64,000 bases of DNA from Geobacteraceae bacterium (GCA_009773645.1 WSYB01000001.1:162644-226643), one strand, 5' to 3'. Positions 1 to 9,380 are shown, counted from the stretch's first letter. The notes: generated by a model not told the origin, from the letters alone. Made by a program: numbers and translations.

Positions 1-166
1 GACGGGGATTCCCCTCCGCCGGTACCCAGAGGGTCGCGTTCTGGCGGGTGCCGCTGAAGTAGTAGACGTCGATGGGGTAGATGAGGAGCGCCCCGTCGAT
101 CCCCTTGGTCCGCAATGCGTGCTGCAGACGGATGATGCGCTGTTCCACTTCCATTTTTGTCAGCAT
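1..166 (-). CDS. M24-type Xaa-Pro peptidase, N-terminal fragment
   Basis: Only the first 55 codons are in the window; the gene runs off the left edge. The translation begins MLTKMEVEQRIIRLQ and continues with a stretch (GIDGALLIYPIDVYYFSGTR) typical of the creatinase N-terminal domain of Xaa-Pro aminopeptidase-like M24 proteins. In that family the N-terminal domain precedes a pita-bread metallopeptidase domain, which is not visible here. The ATG at 166 overlaps the end of the upstream nitroreductase gene by 7 bases, suggesting translational coupling; a second ATG at 154 is possible. The peptidase activity itself is inferred, because no catalytic residues lie in the window. Confidence 0.6.
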   Translation of the reverse strand, partial: MLTKMEVEQRIIRLQHALRTKGIDGALLIYPIDVYYFSGTRQNATLWVPAEGNPR

Positions 167-696
167 TGACTGGTCCCCCATTCGTTGAAGTAGGCGATGT
201 CCGCCAGTGCCTTGCGCGGCCGTGGATTCGGCTCCTGGTCCGGATAGCCTAGCGGGGTTATCCCCACGACCCTGAATCCGGCAGGGACGCCAACGGCTGC
301 CTTGACCAGCACCTCGTCGTACCATCCCATCCAGCAGCTGCCGAGACCGAGGGATTGGGCCGCGAGGCAGAGATGCTCGAACGCGATGGCCGCATCGGCG
401 ATGAAGTACTCGATGCCGTTCTCTACCCCTGATTCGGCCGGGTCGGCGCAGACGACAACCACCACCGGCGCCGAGGCAATCGCCTTTTTCCCCGGGTTGT
501 CATCGGGAAAAGCGGTCAGCAGCGCCTCGCGCTTCTCCGCCGCGGTAAGAACGAGAAAACGCCAGCACTGCATGTTTTTCCACGAGGGGGCGAGCCGTGC
601 GGCGTCGAGCAGTTGCTTGATCTTTTCCCACTCCACCGGGGTGTCCTTATATTTGCGGATGCTCCGCCGGTCTCTGATGACCTGAAAAATGTCCAT
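160..696 (-). CDS. nitroreductase family protein
   Basis: A 178-residue protein of the FMN-dependent nitroreductase fold. The N-terminus (MDIFQVIRDRRSIRKYKDTPV) carries the RRSIR-x-Y signature that contacts FMN phosphate, and ARLAPSWKNMQCWRF is the usual segment after the first helices; LGLGSCWMGW near residue 118 is the typical family helix. Proteins of this size act as homodimers that reduce nitro compounds, quinones or flavins with NAD(P)H; the real substrate cannot be told. A GGAGG ribosome site sits just before the ATG. It is the gene before the M24 peptidase and overlaps it by a few bases. Confidence 0.88.
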   Translation of the reverse strand: MDIFQVIRDRRSIRKYKDTPVEWEKIKQLLDAARLAPSWKNMQCWRFLVLTAAEKREALLTAFPDDNPGKKAIASAPVVVVVCADPAESGVENGIEYFIADAAIAFEHLCLAAQSLGLGSCWMGWYDEVLVKAAVGVPAGFRVVGITPLGYPDQEPNPRPRKALADIAYFNEWGTSQC

Positions 697-729
697 GTTT
701 CCTCCGGAAAAAGAATAACACCTTTACAA

Positions 730-822
730 TGGGACGCGGATCAAGACGAAAAAATCGGATAAAATTCAACAAGCAATTATCTTATGGGGTGATCCGCCTT
801 TTTCGCTTTTATCCGCGTCCCA
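730..822. repeat. 93-bp inverted-repeat element
   Basis: TGGGACGCGGAT at 730-741 is repeated exactly in inverted orientation (ATCCGCGTCCCA) at 811-822. The interior is also partly self-complementary (gacgaaaaaatcggataaa against tttttcgcttttatcc). It lies in the gap between the thioesterase and nitroreductase genes and has no coding potential. It resembles a small non-autonomous or REP-type element; whether it is mobile or only an RNA hairpin cannot be told from one copy. Confidence 0.6.
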
Positions 823-849
823 ATAAGGTTTTTTGATTTTACCAACCTC

Positions 850-1896
850 TCAAATGATGCTGTGGTGCCCCACGACCGACTGGGAGCTGCGGTGCGCCGC
901 CAGGTAGCGAGCGTCCTCGGCGTAGGTGGACGGGTAGATGGCCGGCACCGGGAGATGGTTCAGTTCTCCGTCCACGTTGACGAAGGTGAAGAGACACGAG
1001 TTGGAAAGCGCCTTTGTGGTCCGGTCGCGACTGATCCGCTCGATGCTCGCCTCCACGCAGACGAAGCTGCCGTTTGTATGGACGACCCGAGAGGTGAAAT
1101 GGAGCTTGTCTCCCATCCGGACGGGGGAAAAGAAGTTGATCCGGTTGACGACCGCGATGATGGAGCGGCTGGGAGCCACCAGCTCCGAGCAGATAGCGGA
1201 GAGCTCGTAGGCCCGGCGGATGAGGTAGCCGCCAAAGATCTTCTGCGGCACGTTTTCCTGCTCCGGGTACATCCGCTCCCAGGCGTCGGTGACGAGCCGA
1301 CCGGCCAGGAGTCCGGTGAACCCCTGCTCCTCCTGGGTGTCGTGGAGGGAGGCGAGCATCTCATACTCCTGCCGGCTAGGCGGCTCATGGAGAGCGGTCT
1401 GCTGCTGCCGGTACTCCTCACGCCCTGCTATCGCCTTCTGCGCCCGGGCCTTTTCCTGGTCATCCAGGTACTCCAGTGGCGGCAGCGCCACGCTCACCGC
1501 CCCCTCTCCCATGCCGGAGCGGGCCACCATGGTGAAGTAACACGAAGCGATATGATTGGTCGGCTCCCCCGGCTGTTCCACCCGGATGCCGATCACCAAC
1601 GACGAACGCCCAACATGGTTGATCCGGGCGTGGAAGACGATGTCGCGTTTCACATCGGCCGCATGACGGACGAAGATATTGTCGATGGCCGCCGTCACCA
1701 CCCGTGCCTCCGGGTGGAAACGGGTCACATAGTTCAAGGCCGTCCTTTCGGCCACCAGGTCGAGGATTTCCAGCAGCAGGCCGAAGCGGAGGTTCCCCTG
1801 CAGCTCTTCGTCCACCACCATGAAACGGCGCCGCAGCGCTGGGTCGCTCTCCAGCGGAAGGGTTTCGTAGTACGAGGTTTCGTTCGGGCGGGTCAT
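850..1896 (-). CDS. double-hotdog acyl-CoA thioesterase
   Basis: About 348 residues with two hotdog domains, roughly residues 15-150 and 200-325. The second contains KIFGGYLIRRAYELS, the typical hotdog segment of ACOT9-like acyl-CoA hydrolases, and the first contains GNLRFGLLLEILDLVAER. The family hydrolyses acyl-CoA thioesters to free acid and CoA in the cytoplasm; chain-length preference is unknown. I chose the ATG at 1896 because AGGAG lies seven bases before it; an in-frame start 45 bases upstream lacks support. It is flanked by inverted-repeat elements on both sides, and icmF lies upstream, so a shared role in short-chain acyl-CoA metabolism is possible but not shown. Confidence 0.8.
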   Translation of the reverse strand: MTRPNETSYYETLPLESDPALRRRFMVVDEELQGNLRFGLLLEILDLVAERTALNYVTRFHPEARVVTAAIDNIFVRHAADVKRDIVFHARINHVGRSSLVIGIRVEQPGEPTNHIASCYFTMVARSGMGEGAVSVALPPLEYLDDQEKARAQKAIAGREEYRQQQTALHEPPSRQEYEMLASLHDTQEEQGFTGLLAGRLVTDAWERMYPEQENVPQKIFGGYLIRRAYELSAICSELVAPSRSIIAVVNRINFFSPVRMGDKLHFTSRVVHTNGSFVCVEASIERISRDRTTKALSNSCLFTFVNVDGELNHLPVPAIYPSTYAEDARYLAAHRSSQSVVGHHSII

Positions 1897-1962
1897 CAAA
1901 AAGCTCCTGTGAAACGGTATTTCTGTTGAGTATAGCCGCAATCCGAGTAAAGGAAAGAACCC

Positions 1963-2085
1963 TGGGACGTTCGATTTTTCGGCAAGGTCAAGGCGCCCAA
2001 GGGGGGAGGCGGAGGCGTAGCAGCGCTACGCCGCACAACGAGCCCCGCAGGGCAACGCGGAGATTGCCAAAAAGCGGACGTCCCA
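1963..2085. repeat. 123-bp inverted-repeat element with inner hairpin
   Basis: TGGGACGTTCGATTTTTCGGCAA at the left end is matched, with a few mismatches, by the reverse complement of the right end (ttgccaaaaagcggacgtccca). The centre holds a perfect hairpin, GGCGTAGC-AGC-GCTACGCC, at about 2013-2031. The element ends one base before the icmF stop codon and shares the TGGGACG terminus with the element at 730-822. This is the look of a dispersed palindromic or MITE-like element; it could also stabilise or end the icmF transcript. Confidence 0.6.
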
Positions 2086-2086
2086 C

Positions 2087-5000
2087 CTACATGTTACGCC
2101 GGTATTTGCCTCCGACTTCGTACAACGCCCTCGTAATCTGCCCCAGCGACGCCACCTTCACCGTCCCCATCAGTTCGGCAAAGATATTGCCGCCGGCGAT
2201 GGCCGTCTCCTGGAGACGCTTGAGGGCAAGTGGCGCCTCCTTCCGATTTTTTTCGTGGAAGGCACGCAAGTTGGCGATCTGCTGCTCCTTCTCCTCCTTC
2301 GTTGCCCGGGCGAGCTCTCCCGGCACCTGATACCCCTCCTCGCAGGCCCTGGGATTCAAGAAACAGTTGACGCCGATGATGGGGAGCTCTCCCGAGTGCT
2401 TCTTGTGCTCGTAGAGCATAGACTCGTCCTGGATCTTGGAGCGCTGGTACTGGGTCTCCATGGCACCGAGCACGCCGCCTCTCTGGTCGATCCGCTCGAA
2501 CTCGGCCAACACTGCCTCCTCTACGAGGTCGGTCAGTTCCTCGATGATGAAGGAACCCTGGCTCGGGTTCTCGTTCCTGGCCAGGCCGAACTCGCGGCTG
2601 ATGATCATCTGGATTGCCATGGCGCGGCGCACCGACTCCTCGCAGGGCGTGGTGACCGCCTCGTCGTAGGCGTTGGTGTGGAGCGAGTTGCAGTTGTCGT
2701 AGATGGCCGTGAGCGCCTGGAGGGTGGTGCGGATGTCGTTGAAGTCCATCTCCTGGGCGTGGAGCGAACGCCCGCTCGTCTGGATGTGGTACTTGAGCTT
2801 CTGGCTCCGCTCGCTTGCGCCGTACTTTTCCCGCATGACCACAGCCCAGATACGGCGCGCCACCCGGCCGATGACCGTGTATTCCGGGTCGAGGCCGTTA
2901 CTGAAGAAGTAGGAGAGGTTCGGGGCAAAGTCGTCGATCTGCATGCCGCGGGAGAGGTAGTACTCCACGTAGGTAAAGCCGTTGGCGAGCGTAAAGGCGA
3001 GCTGGGAGATAGGGTTCGCCCCCGCCTCGGCGATGTGGTAGCCGCTGATGGAGACCGAGTAGTAGTTCCGCACCTTCTTGTCGATGAAGTACTGCTGGAT
3101 GTCCCCCATCATCTTCAAGGCGAACTCGGTGGAGAAGATACAGGTGTTCTGTCCCTGGTCCTCCTTGAGGATGTCGGCCTGCACGGTGCCGCGTACCGTC
3201 TGAAGGGTGCAGTCACGGATCTCCGCGTACTCCGAAGCCTCCGGCTCTCGGCCGTTCTTTTCCCGGAAGGCGTCTACCTGCTGGTCGATGGCGGCGTTGA
3301 AGAAGAAGGCGAGCAGCATGGGCGCCGGACCGTTGATGGTGATAGAGACGCTCGTGTTCGGGGCGCAGAGATCGAAGCCGGAGTAAAGCTTCTTCATGTC
3401 CTCCACCGTGCAGATGGAGACGCCGCTCTCCCCTACCTTGCCGTAGATGTCGGGGGGGTAGTCGGGGTCCTCGCCGTAGAGCGTGACACTGTCGAAAGCG
3501 GTGGATAGGCGCTTGGCGTCGTCGTCCTTGCAGAGGTAGTGGAATCGGCGGTTGGTCCGCTCCGGCGTCCCCTCGCCGGCAAACTGGCGCTTCGGGTCCT
3601 CCTCGGCCCGCTTGAAGGGAAAGACGCCCGCGGTGTAGGGAAAGCACCCCGGGGCGTTCTCCAGCATGCACCAACGGAGGATCTCACCCCAGTCGGCAAA
3701 GTCGGGGAGGCAGACCTTGGGAATGCGGGTGCCGGAAAGGGTCGTGGTATAGAGATCGCTCCGGATTTCCCGGTCACGGACTTTAGTGACGAGTTGGTCC
3801 TTGCGGTAGGTCTCCTTCATGCCGGACCACTCACGGAGGATCTTCCGCGGTTCCTCCTGGAGCCTCGCCTCATGGACGGCGATCTGCGTGTCGAGCTCCG
3901 CCACGGTGGACGACTCGCCGACCACCTCCTTTGCCCCGGCAAGCTGGAAGAGCCGGCGAGCAATTATCGCCTGTTCCTGCACCTGCCGGCGATAGGTACG
4001 TGCGGCATGGACGATCTCCCCCAGGTAGTGGACCCTGTCGGGGGGGATGATGTACTTCTTAAGGCTCTCCTTTTCCGTGATCTCCAGGGTGGAGCGGAGC
4101 GCAAGCCCCTTTTTCTCGTTGATCCGGTCGATGAGCGCCCGGTAGAGGACGTTGGTGCCGGGGTCGTTGAACTGGGCGGCGATGGTGCCGAAGACCGGCA
4201 GCTCTTCGTCCGCCACGTCGAAGAGGTTGCGGTTGCGACGGTACTGTTTCCTCACGTTGCGCAGGGCATCCTCGGCCCCCTTGCGCTCGAACTTGTTGAG
4301 GGCCACGACGTCGGCAAAGTCGAGCATGTCGATCTTCTCCAGCTGGGTGGGGGCGCCGAACTCGCAGGTCATGACATAGAGGGCGATGTCGGCGATATCC
4401 ACGATGCGGGCGTCCCCCTGGCCGATGCCGGAGGTTTCCACGATCACCAGGTCGAACCCGGCCGCCCGGACCACGTCGATGGCGTCCTGGATAGCGGCGG
4501 AGAGCTCCGAGTGGGAGTCGCGAGTGGCGAGAGAACGCATGTAGACCTGGCTCGTGTTGATGGCGTTCATCCGGATGCGGTCCCCGAGAAGGGCGCCGCC
4601 GGTCCGCTGCCGTGAGGGGTCAACGGCCAGAATGGCGACGCTCTTCTCGGGGAAATCGCGCATGAAGCGGCGCACGAGCTCATCGGTGAGGGAGCTCTTT
4701 CCGGCACCGCCGGTACCGGTGATCCCCACTACCGGCAGTTCGCGCCCCATGGACCGGATGCGGTCGCGCACTGCGGCATACCCTTGGGAATGCTCGTGCA
4801 CCGCCTGCTCCGCGAGGGTGATGAGGGTGTTCACCGCCCGGATATCCTGGTGCTGCAGCCTGCCGATCTCTTCGTCGAGGTTGCGCTCCGGCGCGAAATC
4901 GCACAGCTCGAGCATGTGGTTCACCATTCCCTGGAGCCCCATACGGCGGCCGTCCTCTGGAGAAAATATCTTGGATATCCCGTACCCCTCGATCTCCCGG

Positions 5001-5335
5001 CTCTCGTCTGGGATGATCACCCCGCCGCCGCCACCGAAGATGCGGATGTGCCCCGCCCCCCGCTCGTCGAGGAGGTGGCGGATATACTTGAAGAACTCCA
5101 CATGCCCACCCTGGTAGCAGCTGACGGCGATCCCCTGGGCATCCTCCTGGATGGCGGCGGTGACGATCTCCTCGACGCTCCGGTTGTGCCCGAGGTGGAT
5201 CACCTCCGCCCCCGACGCCTGGAGGATGCGACGAATGATGTTGGTGGAGGCGTCGTGGCCGTCAAAGAGGCTCGTCGCCGTCACGAAGCGGACCTTGTGT
5301 TTTGACTTGTATGGTTCAGCAGCGGCTGTATGCAT
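2087..5335 (-). CDS. icmF: fused isobutyryl-CoA mutase IcmF
   Basis: A 1082-residue adenosylcobalamin-dependent enzyme fusing three parts in the IcmF order. First is a B12-binding domain (residues about 15-145, with DGHDAS in the position of the cobalamin-ligating DxH motif). Next is a MeaB-like G-protein chaperone (about 170-410) with Walker A GGAGKSS and NKFE as the guanine-specificity motif. Last is the acyl-CoA mutase barrel (about 500-1082) with [10 protein letters not shown] instead of the methylmalonyl-CoA mutase YPFTRG-type signature. The family interconverts isobutyryl-CoA and n-butyryl-CoA and can also act on isovaleryl/pivalyl-CoA; the G domain guards cofactor loading. GGAGATCAGCC precedes the ATG. 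Full length for the family, with no sign of damage. Confidence 0.93.
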   Translation of the reverse strand: MHTAAAEPYKSKHKVRFVTATSLFDGHDASTNIIRRILQASGAEVIHLGHNRSVEEIVTAAIQEDAQGIAVSCYQGGHVEFFKYIRHLLDERGAGHIRIFGGGGGVIIPDESREIEGYGISKIFSPEDGRRMGLQGMVNHMLELCDFAPERNLDEEIGRLQHQDIRAVNTLITLAEQAVHEHSQGYAAVRDRIRSMGRELPVVGITGTGGAGKSSLTDELVRRFMRDFPEKSVAILAVDPSRQRTGGALLGDRIRMNAINTSQVYMRSLATRDSHSELSAAIQDAIDVVRAAGFDLVIVETSGIGQGDARIVDIADIALYVMTCEFGAPTQLEKIDMLDFADVVALNKFERKGAEDALRNVRKQYRRNRNLFDVADEELPVFGTIAAQFNDPGTNVLYRALIDRINEKKGLALRSTLEITEKESLKKYIIPPDRVHYLGEIVHAARTYRRQVQEQAIIARRLFQLAGAKEVVGESSTVAELDTQIAVHEARLQEEPRKILREWSGMKETYRKDQLVTKVRDREIRSDLYTTTLSGTRIPKVCLPDFADWGEILRWCMLENAPGCFPYTAGVFPFKRAEEDPKRQFAGEGTPERTNRRFHYLCKDDDAKRLSTAFDSVTLYGEDPDYPPDIYGKVGESGVSICTVEDMKKLYSGFDLCAPNTSVSITINGPAPMLLAFFFNAAIDQQVDAFREKNGREPEASEYAEIRDCTLQTVRGTVQADILKEDQGQNTCIFSTEFALKMMGDIQQYFIDKKVRNYYSVSISGYHIAEAGANPISQLAFTLANGFTYVEYYLSRGMQIDDFAPNLSYFFSNGLDPEYTVIGRVARRIWAVVMREKYGASERSQKLKYHIQTSGRSLHAQEMDFNDIRTTLQALTAIYDNCNSLHTNAYDEAVTTPCEESVRRAMAIQMIISREFGLARNENPSQGSFIIEELTDLVEEAVLAEFERIDQRGGVLGAMETQYQRSKIQDESMLYEHKKHSGELPIIGVNCFLNPRACEEGYQVPGELARATKEEKEQQIANLRAFHEKNRKEAPLALKRLQETAIAGGNIFAELMGTVKVASLGQITRALYEVGGKYRRNM

Positions 5336-5360
5336 GGCTGATCTCCATTTTGCTGTTTTT

Positions 5361-5430
5361 GTAGGGGCGACGCATGCGTCGCCCTTCCACCAGATCGCAA
5401 GTAATCGGGCGAGGCATGCCTCGCCCCTAC
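5361..5430. repeat. GTAGGGGCGA-type double palindrome element
   Basis: A 70-bp element bounded by GTAGGGGCGA (5361-5370) and its reverse complement TCGCCCCTAC (5421-5430). It contains two perfect 20-base palindromes, GGGCGACGCATGCGTCGCCC at 5365-5384 and GGGCGAGGCATGCCTCGCCC at 5407-5426, joined by a 22-base spacer. It sits between the small gene at 5438-5986 and icmF. GTAGGGGCGA-type palindromes recur as REP-like elements in many bacterial genomes; that they recur in this genome is inference from one unit. Confidence 0.75.
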
Positions 5431-5437
5431 AATGACA

Positions 5438-5986
5438 TTACCCTTCCACGACAAACTCCCACGCGCACCAGAACGTGTCCGGATGCCTGTCCGGCGGACA
5501 GGCAATACATCTCGTTTGTATTCGCGGATCGACCGTCCGGGCAAACTCGGCATACTCGACGATGCCGACGCTCTTGCAGGGAAAATCATCGAGCCCCTTC
5601 CTCTTCCGGGCCGACTGCACCCGGCAGTCGAGCATGCGGAACACCACCCGGTTGTCGCTTCGCTCAATCACGTCCTGGAGGTTCAGGCGGGCATAGAGTC
5701 GGTGCTTGAGGCATTCGATGAGGGCGGGAATGCCGCCGCCCGGCGCTATCCCCAACCGCTCCATGATCCGTTTCGCCTCGATCACCGTGAAGGAACGCCA
5801 AGCCTCGATGTCCGCCTCGATGGCCACGTCGATGCCGTAGCGTTTCTCCACCGCCTGGAACCACAGGCCGTCGTGGGCGAGCCAGTTCTTGGCGTCGTCG
5901 ACGATGATCCTGATCAGTTCTTCCTTGCTCATGTCGTTGAGGACGCGCACGCCCTCTTCCCCGACCGGTGCTGGTACCTCTCCCAT
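5438..5986 (-). CDS. conserved protein of unknown function, DUF6125-like
   Basis: A 182-residue soluble protein, mostly helical in its first two thirds (MSKEELIRIIVDDAKNWLAHDGLWFQAVE) with a C-terminal segment bearing spaced cysteines: CRVQSARKRKG, then CIACPPD and FWCAWEF at the end. I recall this layout from a family of uncharacterised deltaproteobacterial proteins (DUF6125), some annotated as cytosolic or amino-thiazoline hydrolase-like; I cannot confirm either label. The cysteines and a histidine could bind a metal. GGAG lies a suitable distance before the ATG at 5986. It precedes icmF in the same direction and is separated from it by the palindromic element, so co-transcription is possible. 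A perfect hairpin in the DNA (5485-5503) falls inside the coding region. Confidence 0.55.
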   Translation of the reverse strand: MGEVPAPVGEEGVRVLNDMSKEELIRIIVDDAKNWLAHDGLWFQAVEKRYGIDVAIEADIEAWRSFTVIEAKRIMERLGIAPGGGIPALIECLKHRLYARLNLQDVIERSDNRVVFRMLDCRVQSARKRKGLDDFPCKSVGIVEYAEFARTVDPRIQTRCIACPPDRHPDTFWCAWEFVVEG

Positions 5987-6046
5987 ATCTCCAACCTCCC
6001 GATGCGCAATAAACTTCCGTTTACGTACACTGCCGACAAAAGGGTT

Positions 6047-6082
6047 TTTTCAGCCCCTGCGGCGTCCCGCAGGAGCTGAAAA
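6047..6082. repeat. long hairpin downstream of actP
   Basis: TTTTCAGC (6047-6054) pairs with GCTGAAAA (6075-6082) and CCTGCGG (6056-6062) pairs with CCGCAGG (6067-6073), with one mismatch and a CGTC loop. It lies just after the actP stop in the direction of transcription. The T run is on the wrong side for a textbook intrinsic terminator on either strand, so I call it an inverted repeat; it may still attenuate or protect the actP transcript. Confidence 0.5.
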
Positions 6083-6124
6083 GTGCAACATACAGCTGGG
6101 TACAACATTCCATGGCAGAAACGC

Positions 6125-8107
6125 TCAGTGGTCCGAAGCCTTGGAAATACCGAGACCGGTGATCTGGCGGACCTCGATCTCATCGAACATATCCTCGGCG
6201 CGCTTGTCACGGAAAAGCAGTGCCCCGAGAATGGCGGCGAGGAGTCCCAGCGGCACGGAAACTATGCCGGGGTTTTTGAGCGGGAATATGGCCGCCTTCA
6301 GTCCGACCATGGAGGTGCCGCCGTCGTTCTTTTTGAAGTCGCCGCGCGCCTTGTCCAGCGCCTTGAGATCCTTTTCCGCCAGGACAACACCTTCGGCCTG
6401 CTTCTTTTCCAGGGTGGTGACGATCTTCCTGGCATCGTCAGCGATCTTCTGCGGATAGGTCATGACCGGTGATATGACAACCAGCGCAAGGGCCGAGATT
6501 GTTCCCACCAGTAAGCCGGAAATTACACCGGACGTATTGAAGCGCTTCCAGAAAAGCGACAGCATGACCGCGGGGAAATTGCCCGAAGCGGCCACGGCAA
6601 AGGCCAGGGCCACCAGGGCGACCACGTTTTCCTTCTCGGCCGCCAGCCCCATGATGATGGCGGCTATGCCGACAAACAGGGAGGTTAGCCGGGCAACCCT
6701 GACCTGGGTCTGCTGGTCGGCCTTGCCGTCCTTTATGATGTTGACGTAGACATCGTGGGCAATGGCCGCGGAAGCTGCCAGCACCAGGCCGGAGACAACC
6801 GCGAGAATGGTGGCGAAGGCCACCGCGCAAATGAAGGCAAGGAAAACGTCGCCGCCGAAGGAACCGGCGCCGCCACCCAGTTTCTGGGCGAGAAGGAGCG
6901 TCGCCATGTTGCCTCCCTTGTCAACCGAGCTGATCAGTTGCGGGCTCAGGTAGAGCGCTGCACCAAACCCGATGAGGTTGATGAGGAAAAAGAATGAGCT
7001 GTTGATAAACAGGGCGATGACGATTGATTTACGCGCCTCTTTGGCACTCGGGACGGTAAAGAAGCGCATCAGGATGTGCGGCAGGCCGGCTGCGCCGAGA
7101 GCCCAGGCGATGCCGAGCGATATCTGGTCAAGGGGGTTTTTCAGGAACAGGCCGGGCTCCATGAAACGTTGACCATAGTCAAAACCGGGCTTCGGCAAGG
7201 CATCCTTGAGAACGTTCATTCGCACATGATCCTGGATGTTCTGATTGCCGACGATGTCCGTGAAAAACTGGATCGGGTTCATCCCCGACTTCAGCATGAC
7301 CAGCACGGCGAGGAGGACCGTGCCGGTCATGAGCAGACTCGCCTTGATGATCTGGACCCAGGTGGTTGCTTTCATGCCGCCGAACGCCACGTAACCCACC
7401 ATCAGAATGCCGACGCCTATGACCGAAACGCGGTATGGGATGTCCAGCAGCACTTGCATCAGCTTGCCGGCACCGACCATCTGGGCTATGAGGTAGAAAA
7501 GCGACACAGTGACCGTGGAGAGAGCCGCCACAGCCCGCACCGGCTTGGGCGAAGCGCGGAAAGAGAGAATGTCTCCCAGGGTAAACTTGCCGGCATTGCG
7601 GCACGGTTCGGCCACCACCAGGAGGATGGCGATGAATGAGAACATCGGTCCGACTGCATACATGAAACCGTCGATGCCATAGAGCGAGATCAGGCCGGAC
7701 ATGCCGAGGAACGAGGCCGCCGACATGTAATCACCGGCGATGGCCCAGCCGTTCTGCAGACCGGTTATCCCCCCGCCGGCGGCATAAAAGTCAGCGGCTG
7801 AGGTAGTGCGCTTGGCCGCCCAGACCACGACGCCCAGGGTTACTCCGATGATCACCAAGAACATGGTAATGGTAATGGCACGGTTCGGTTTAACCTTTGT
7901 CGGAGGCGATGGGGCGGCCGGCGTGGCCGGTTTTGCAGCTTCCGGCGCTGCCTGCAACGCCTGAGCCTGGGTGGGAGTGATCGACTGCGGGGTGCTCGCC
8001 GCAACAGCAGGGGCGGACTGGGGTGCCGGCCTTGCCGTTTCCGCAGTGAATCCGACCGTGGTCAGAAGCAGTGTAAGCATGGTGGTTATAATGGCTTTGA
8101 TAAACAT
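6125..8107 (-). CDS. actP: cation/acetate symporter (SSS family)
   Basis: A 660-residue sodium:solute symporter family protein with about 13 membrane segments. An N-terminal signal-like segment (MFIKAIITTMLTLLLTTVGF) is followed by an Ala/Pro-rich spacer to about residue 75. Then TSAADFYAAGGGITGLQNGWAIAGDYMSAASFLGMSG, the hallmark of ActP, begins the transporter core, and PHILMRFFTVPSAKEARKS follows the family pattern. ActP proteins import acetate and similar short carboxylates with a cation. It is longer than the Escherichia coli protein mainly because of the N-terminal spacer and an extra loop near residues 545-600. A strong AAGGAGGGG ribosome site precedes the ATG, and the DUF485 gene lies 11 bases upstream, the usual partner. 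Confidence 0.92.
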   Translation of the reverse strand: MFIKAIITTMLTLLLTTVGFTAETARPAPQSAPAVAASTPQSITPTQAQALQAAPEAAKPATPAAPSPPTKVKPNRAITITMFLVIIGVTLGVVVWAAKRTTSAADFYAAGGGITGLQNGWAIAGDYMSAASFLGMSGLISLYGIDGFMYAVGPMFSFIAILLVVAEPCRNAGKFTLGDILSFRASPKPVRAVAALSTVTVSLFYLIAQMVGAGKLMQVLLDIPYRVSVIGVGILMVGYVAFGGMKATTWVQIIKASLLMTGTVLLAVLVMLKSGMNPIQFFTDIVGNQNIQDHVRMNVLKDALPKPGFDYGQRFMEPGLFLKNPLDQISLGIAWALGAAGLPHILMRFFTVPSAKEARKSIVIALFINSSFFFLINLIGFGAALYLSPQLISSVDKGGNMATLLLAQKLGGGAGSFGGDVFLAFICAVAFATILAVVSGLVLAASAAIAHDVYVNIIKDGKADQQTQVRVARLTSLFVGIAAIIMGLAAEKENVVALVALAFAVAASGNFPAVMLSLFWKRFNTSGVISGLLVGTISALALVVISPVMTYPQKIADDARKIVTTLEKKQAEGVVLAEKDLKALDKARGDFKKNDGGTSMVGLKAAIFPLKNPGIVSVPLGLLAAILGALLFRDKRAEDMFDEIEVRQITGLGISKASDH

Positions 8108-8118
8108 GTATCCCCTCC

Positions 8119-8427
8119 TTATTGGATTTCCTTGACGAGTTCATCGGTCAAACGGTCAAATTCGCTGTTGGCAACCTTTGTGTAGTAGATAGCCACAAAA
8201 AACGCCATGACGAATTGGGACAGGATGAACAGGTAGCCTAAATTGATGACCCCGATGGCTTTTGTCTTGAACAAGTCGGGGGCATAGCCGGAGAGGATCG
8301 GCAACGAAAAGTAATATATCGAAGAAGCAATCCACCAGCCAAACAGGAACTTCCTTTTCTTGCTTTTTAATTCCAGATACTTGGGATTTTGTGCTATCTC
8401 ACTCCAGTTGTACTGTTTCGTTGTCAT
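8119..8427 (-). CDS. DUF485 membrane protein, ActP partner
   Basis: A 102-residue protein with two membrane helices (FLFGWWIASSIYYFSLPILSG and LGYLFILSQFVMAFFVAIYYT), a cytoplasmic N-terminus and a short charged C-terminus. This is the DUF485 layout (YjcH in Escherichia coli), which is nearly always encoded directly before actP. Its role is not settled; a supporting subunit of the symporter is the usual guess. It is the first gene of the two-gene unit and starts downstream of a 459-base intergenic region shared with the divergent MerR gene. Confidence 0.88.
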   Translation of the reverse strand: MTTKQYNWSEIAQNPKYLELKSKKRKFLFGWWIASSIYYFSLPILSGYAPDLFKTKAIGVINLGYLFILSQFVMAFFVAIYYTKVANSEFDRLTDELVKEIQ

Positions 8428-8886
8428 GTCGTTGCTCCTTTCAGGTTAAGTTCATGCCAATTCTTACGCCACCATGTGCAGTATCTGCCTCGTCCCCCCC
8501 CTTTCGCCGTTGGTGCTTAGATCTCTTCAGCAACTCCGGCATGATTAACCTCCGTTTTGTAAATTCCAGCAAAGGAATACTCGCAGAACAATAGTTTATT
8601 ATGTTGACGTAAGATGCACTTTCGCTTTCAAACTACATAACAATCGAGCGTATTTCACCAACAATTAAAAGGATTTAACAAAACATCGTCTCACTTCCAG
8701 GTACCACAAAATTACATTACGCTTACGTGCGTGTCAAGCATTTTTAAAACGATTTTTTATATATTAAAAATAGAGGTTAAGGCGGCGGCGTTCCTGCGCC
8801 ACTTCAGGAACAAATCAAGCAAAATTATTGACAAATCCACGCAACTGCCTTAAGGTTTATTCAATATTTAACGTAAAGGACAAATC
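8428..8886. promoter_or_regulatory. 459-base divergent regulatory region
   Basis: No gene is visible here. It separates the DUF485-actP unit (minus) from the MerR-type gene (plus) and becomes clearly AT-rich from about 8580 onward. The plus-strand side has a good promoter at 8828-8856: TTGACA (8828-8833), 17 bases, then TAAGGT (8851-8856). An AAAGGA ribosome site follows at about 8875-8880, before the ATG at 8887. A C8 run lies at 8494-8501. I did not find a convincing sigma-54 site for the actP side. Control of actP by the MerR-type protein is inferred from the arrangement only. Confidence 0.5.
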
Positions 8887-9300
8887 ATGAACGAACTGAG
8901 GGACGGCGAAGAGATCGAATCGATTGGCGAACTGGCAAAATCGCTGGGGCTAACCACCAGAACCTTGCGCTATTGGGAAGAAGTGGGAATTATTGAATCA
9001 ATGCAGCGTGCTGACGGGGCTACACGGGGATATACTCCCTATTACGTCCGGCGAATCAAATTTATCATGAAGCTGAAGGAATTGGGGTTGACCATCAAGG
9101 AACTGCAGGATCTTTATATCGCCTACGGCGAGGCAAAACAGACCGAAAGAATGATCCCGCGACTTGTCGCGATACTCGATGACCACATCAACATGGTCGA
9201 TGAGAAGATGGCAAAATTGGCCTCATTACGCAAGGAAATCGTCGATTATCGACATCGGATGATCACAAAATTCAATCTGAGCAACGAACAGTCGCGATAA
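8887..9300 (+). CDS. MerR family transcriptional regulator
   Basis: A 137-residue regulator. Residues 12-80 form the winged helix-turn-helix of the MerR family (SIGELAKSLGLTTRTLRYWEEVGII, then YYVRRIKFIMKLKELGLTIKEL), followed by a dimerising coiled coil (about 95-130). There is no cysteine in the C-terminal part, so it is unlikely to be one of the metal sensors; it has no obvious ligand domain either. It is transcribed away from the acetate symporter genes and may regulate them. The ATG at 8887 has AAAGGA upstream. A bidirectional terminator lies about 80 bases after its stop. Confidence 0.85.
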   Translation: MNELRDGEEIESIGELAKSLGLTTRTLRYWEEVGIIESMQRADGATRGYTPYYVRRIKFIMKLKELGLTIKELQDLYIAYGEAKQTERMIPRLVAILDDHINMVDEKMAKLASLRKEIVDYRHRMITKFNLSNEQSR

Positions 9301-9380
9301 CTCCTTGCCGTTTTGACGGGAACAACTGTGAATCTGGGGGCTCCAGGTTCCACGAAAGAAAGGCCACGCGCGAAAAGCAA

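Noticed and set aside
862-1929. Long open frame on the plus strand over the thioesterase gene
   Set aside because: It lies exactly opposite a real gene with a clear domain and its translation is Arg/Gly/Asp-rich without any fold; it is a shadow of GC-rich coding.
2255-3508. 417-codon plus-strand frame over icmF
   Set aside because: It mirrors the third-position pattern of icmF, has no recognisable domain and no ribosome site of note.
5485-5503. Perfect hairpin GCCTGTCC-GGC-GGACAGGC inside the small gene
   Set aside because: It codes for part of a conserved-looking Cys/Pro/Asp segment, so it may simply be coincidence of codons; I did not call it a repeat element.
8494-8501. C8 run in the actP/MerR intergenic region
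   Set aside because: It is not within a gene or between clear promoter boxes, so no functional switch can be argued.
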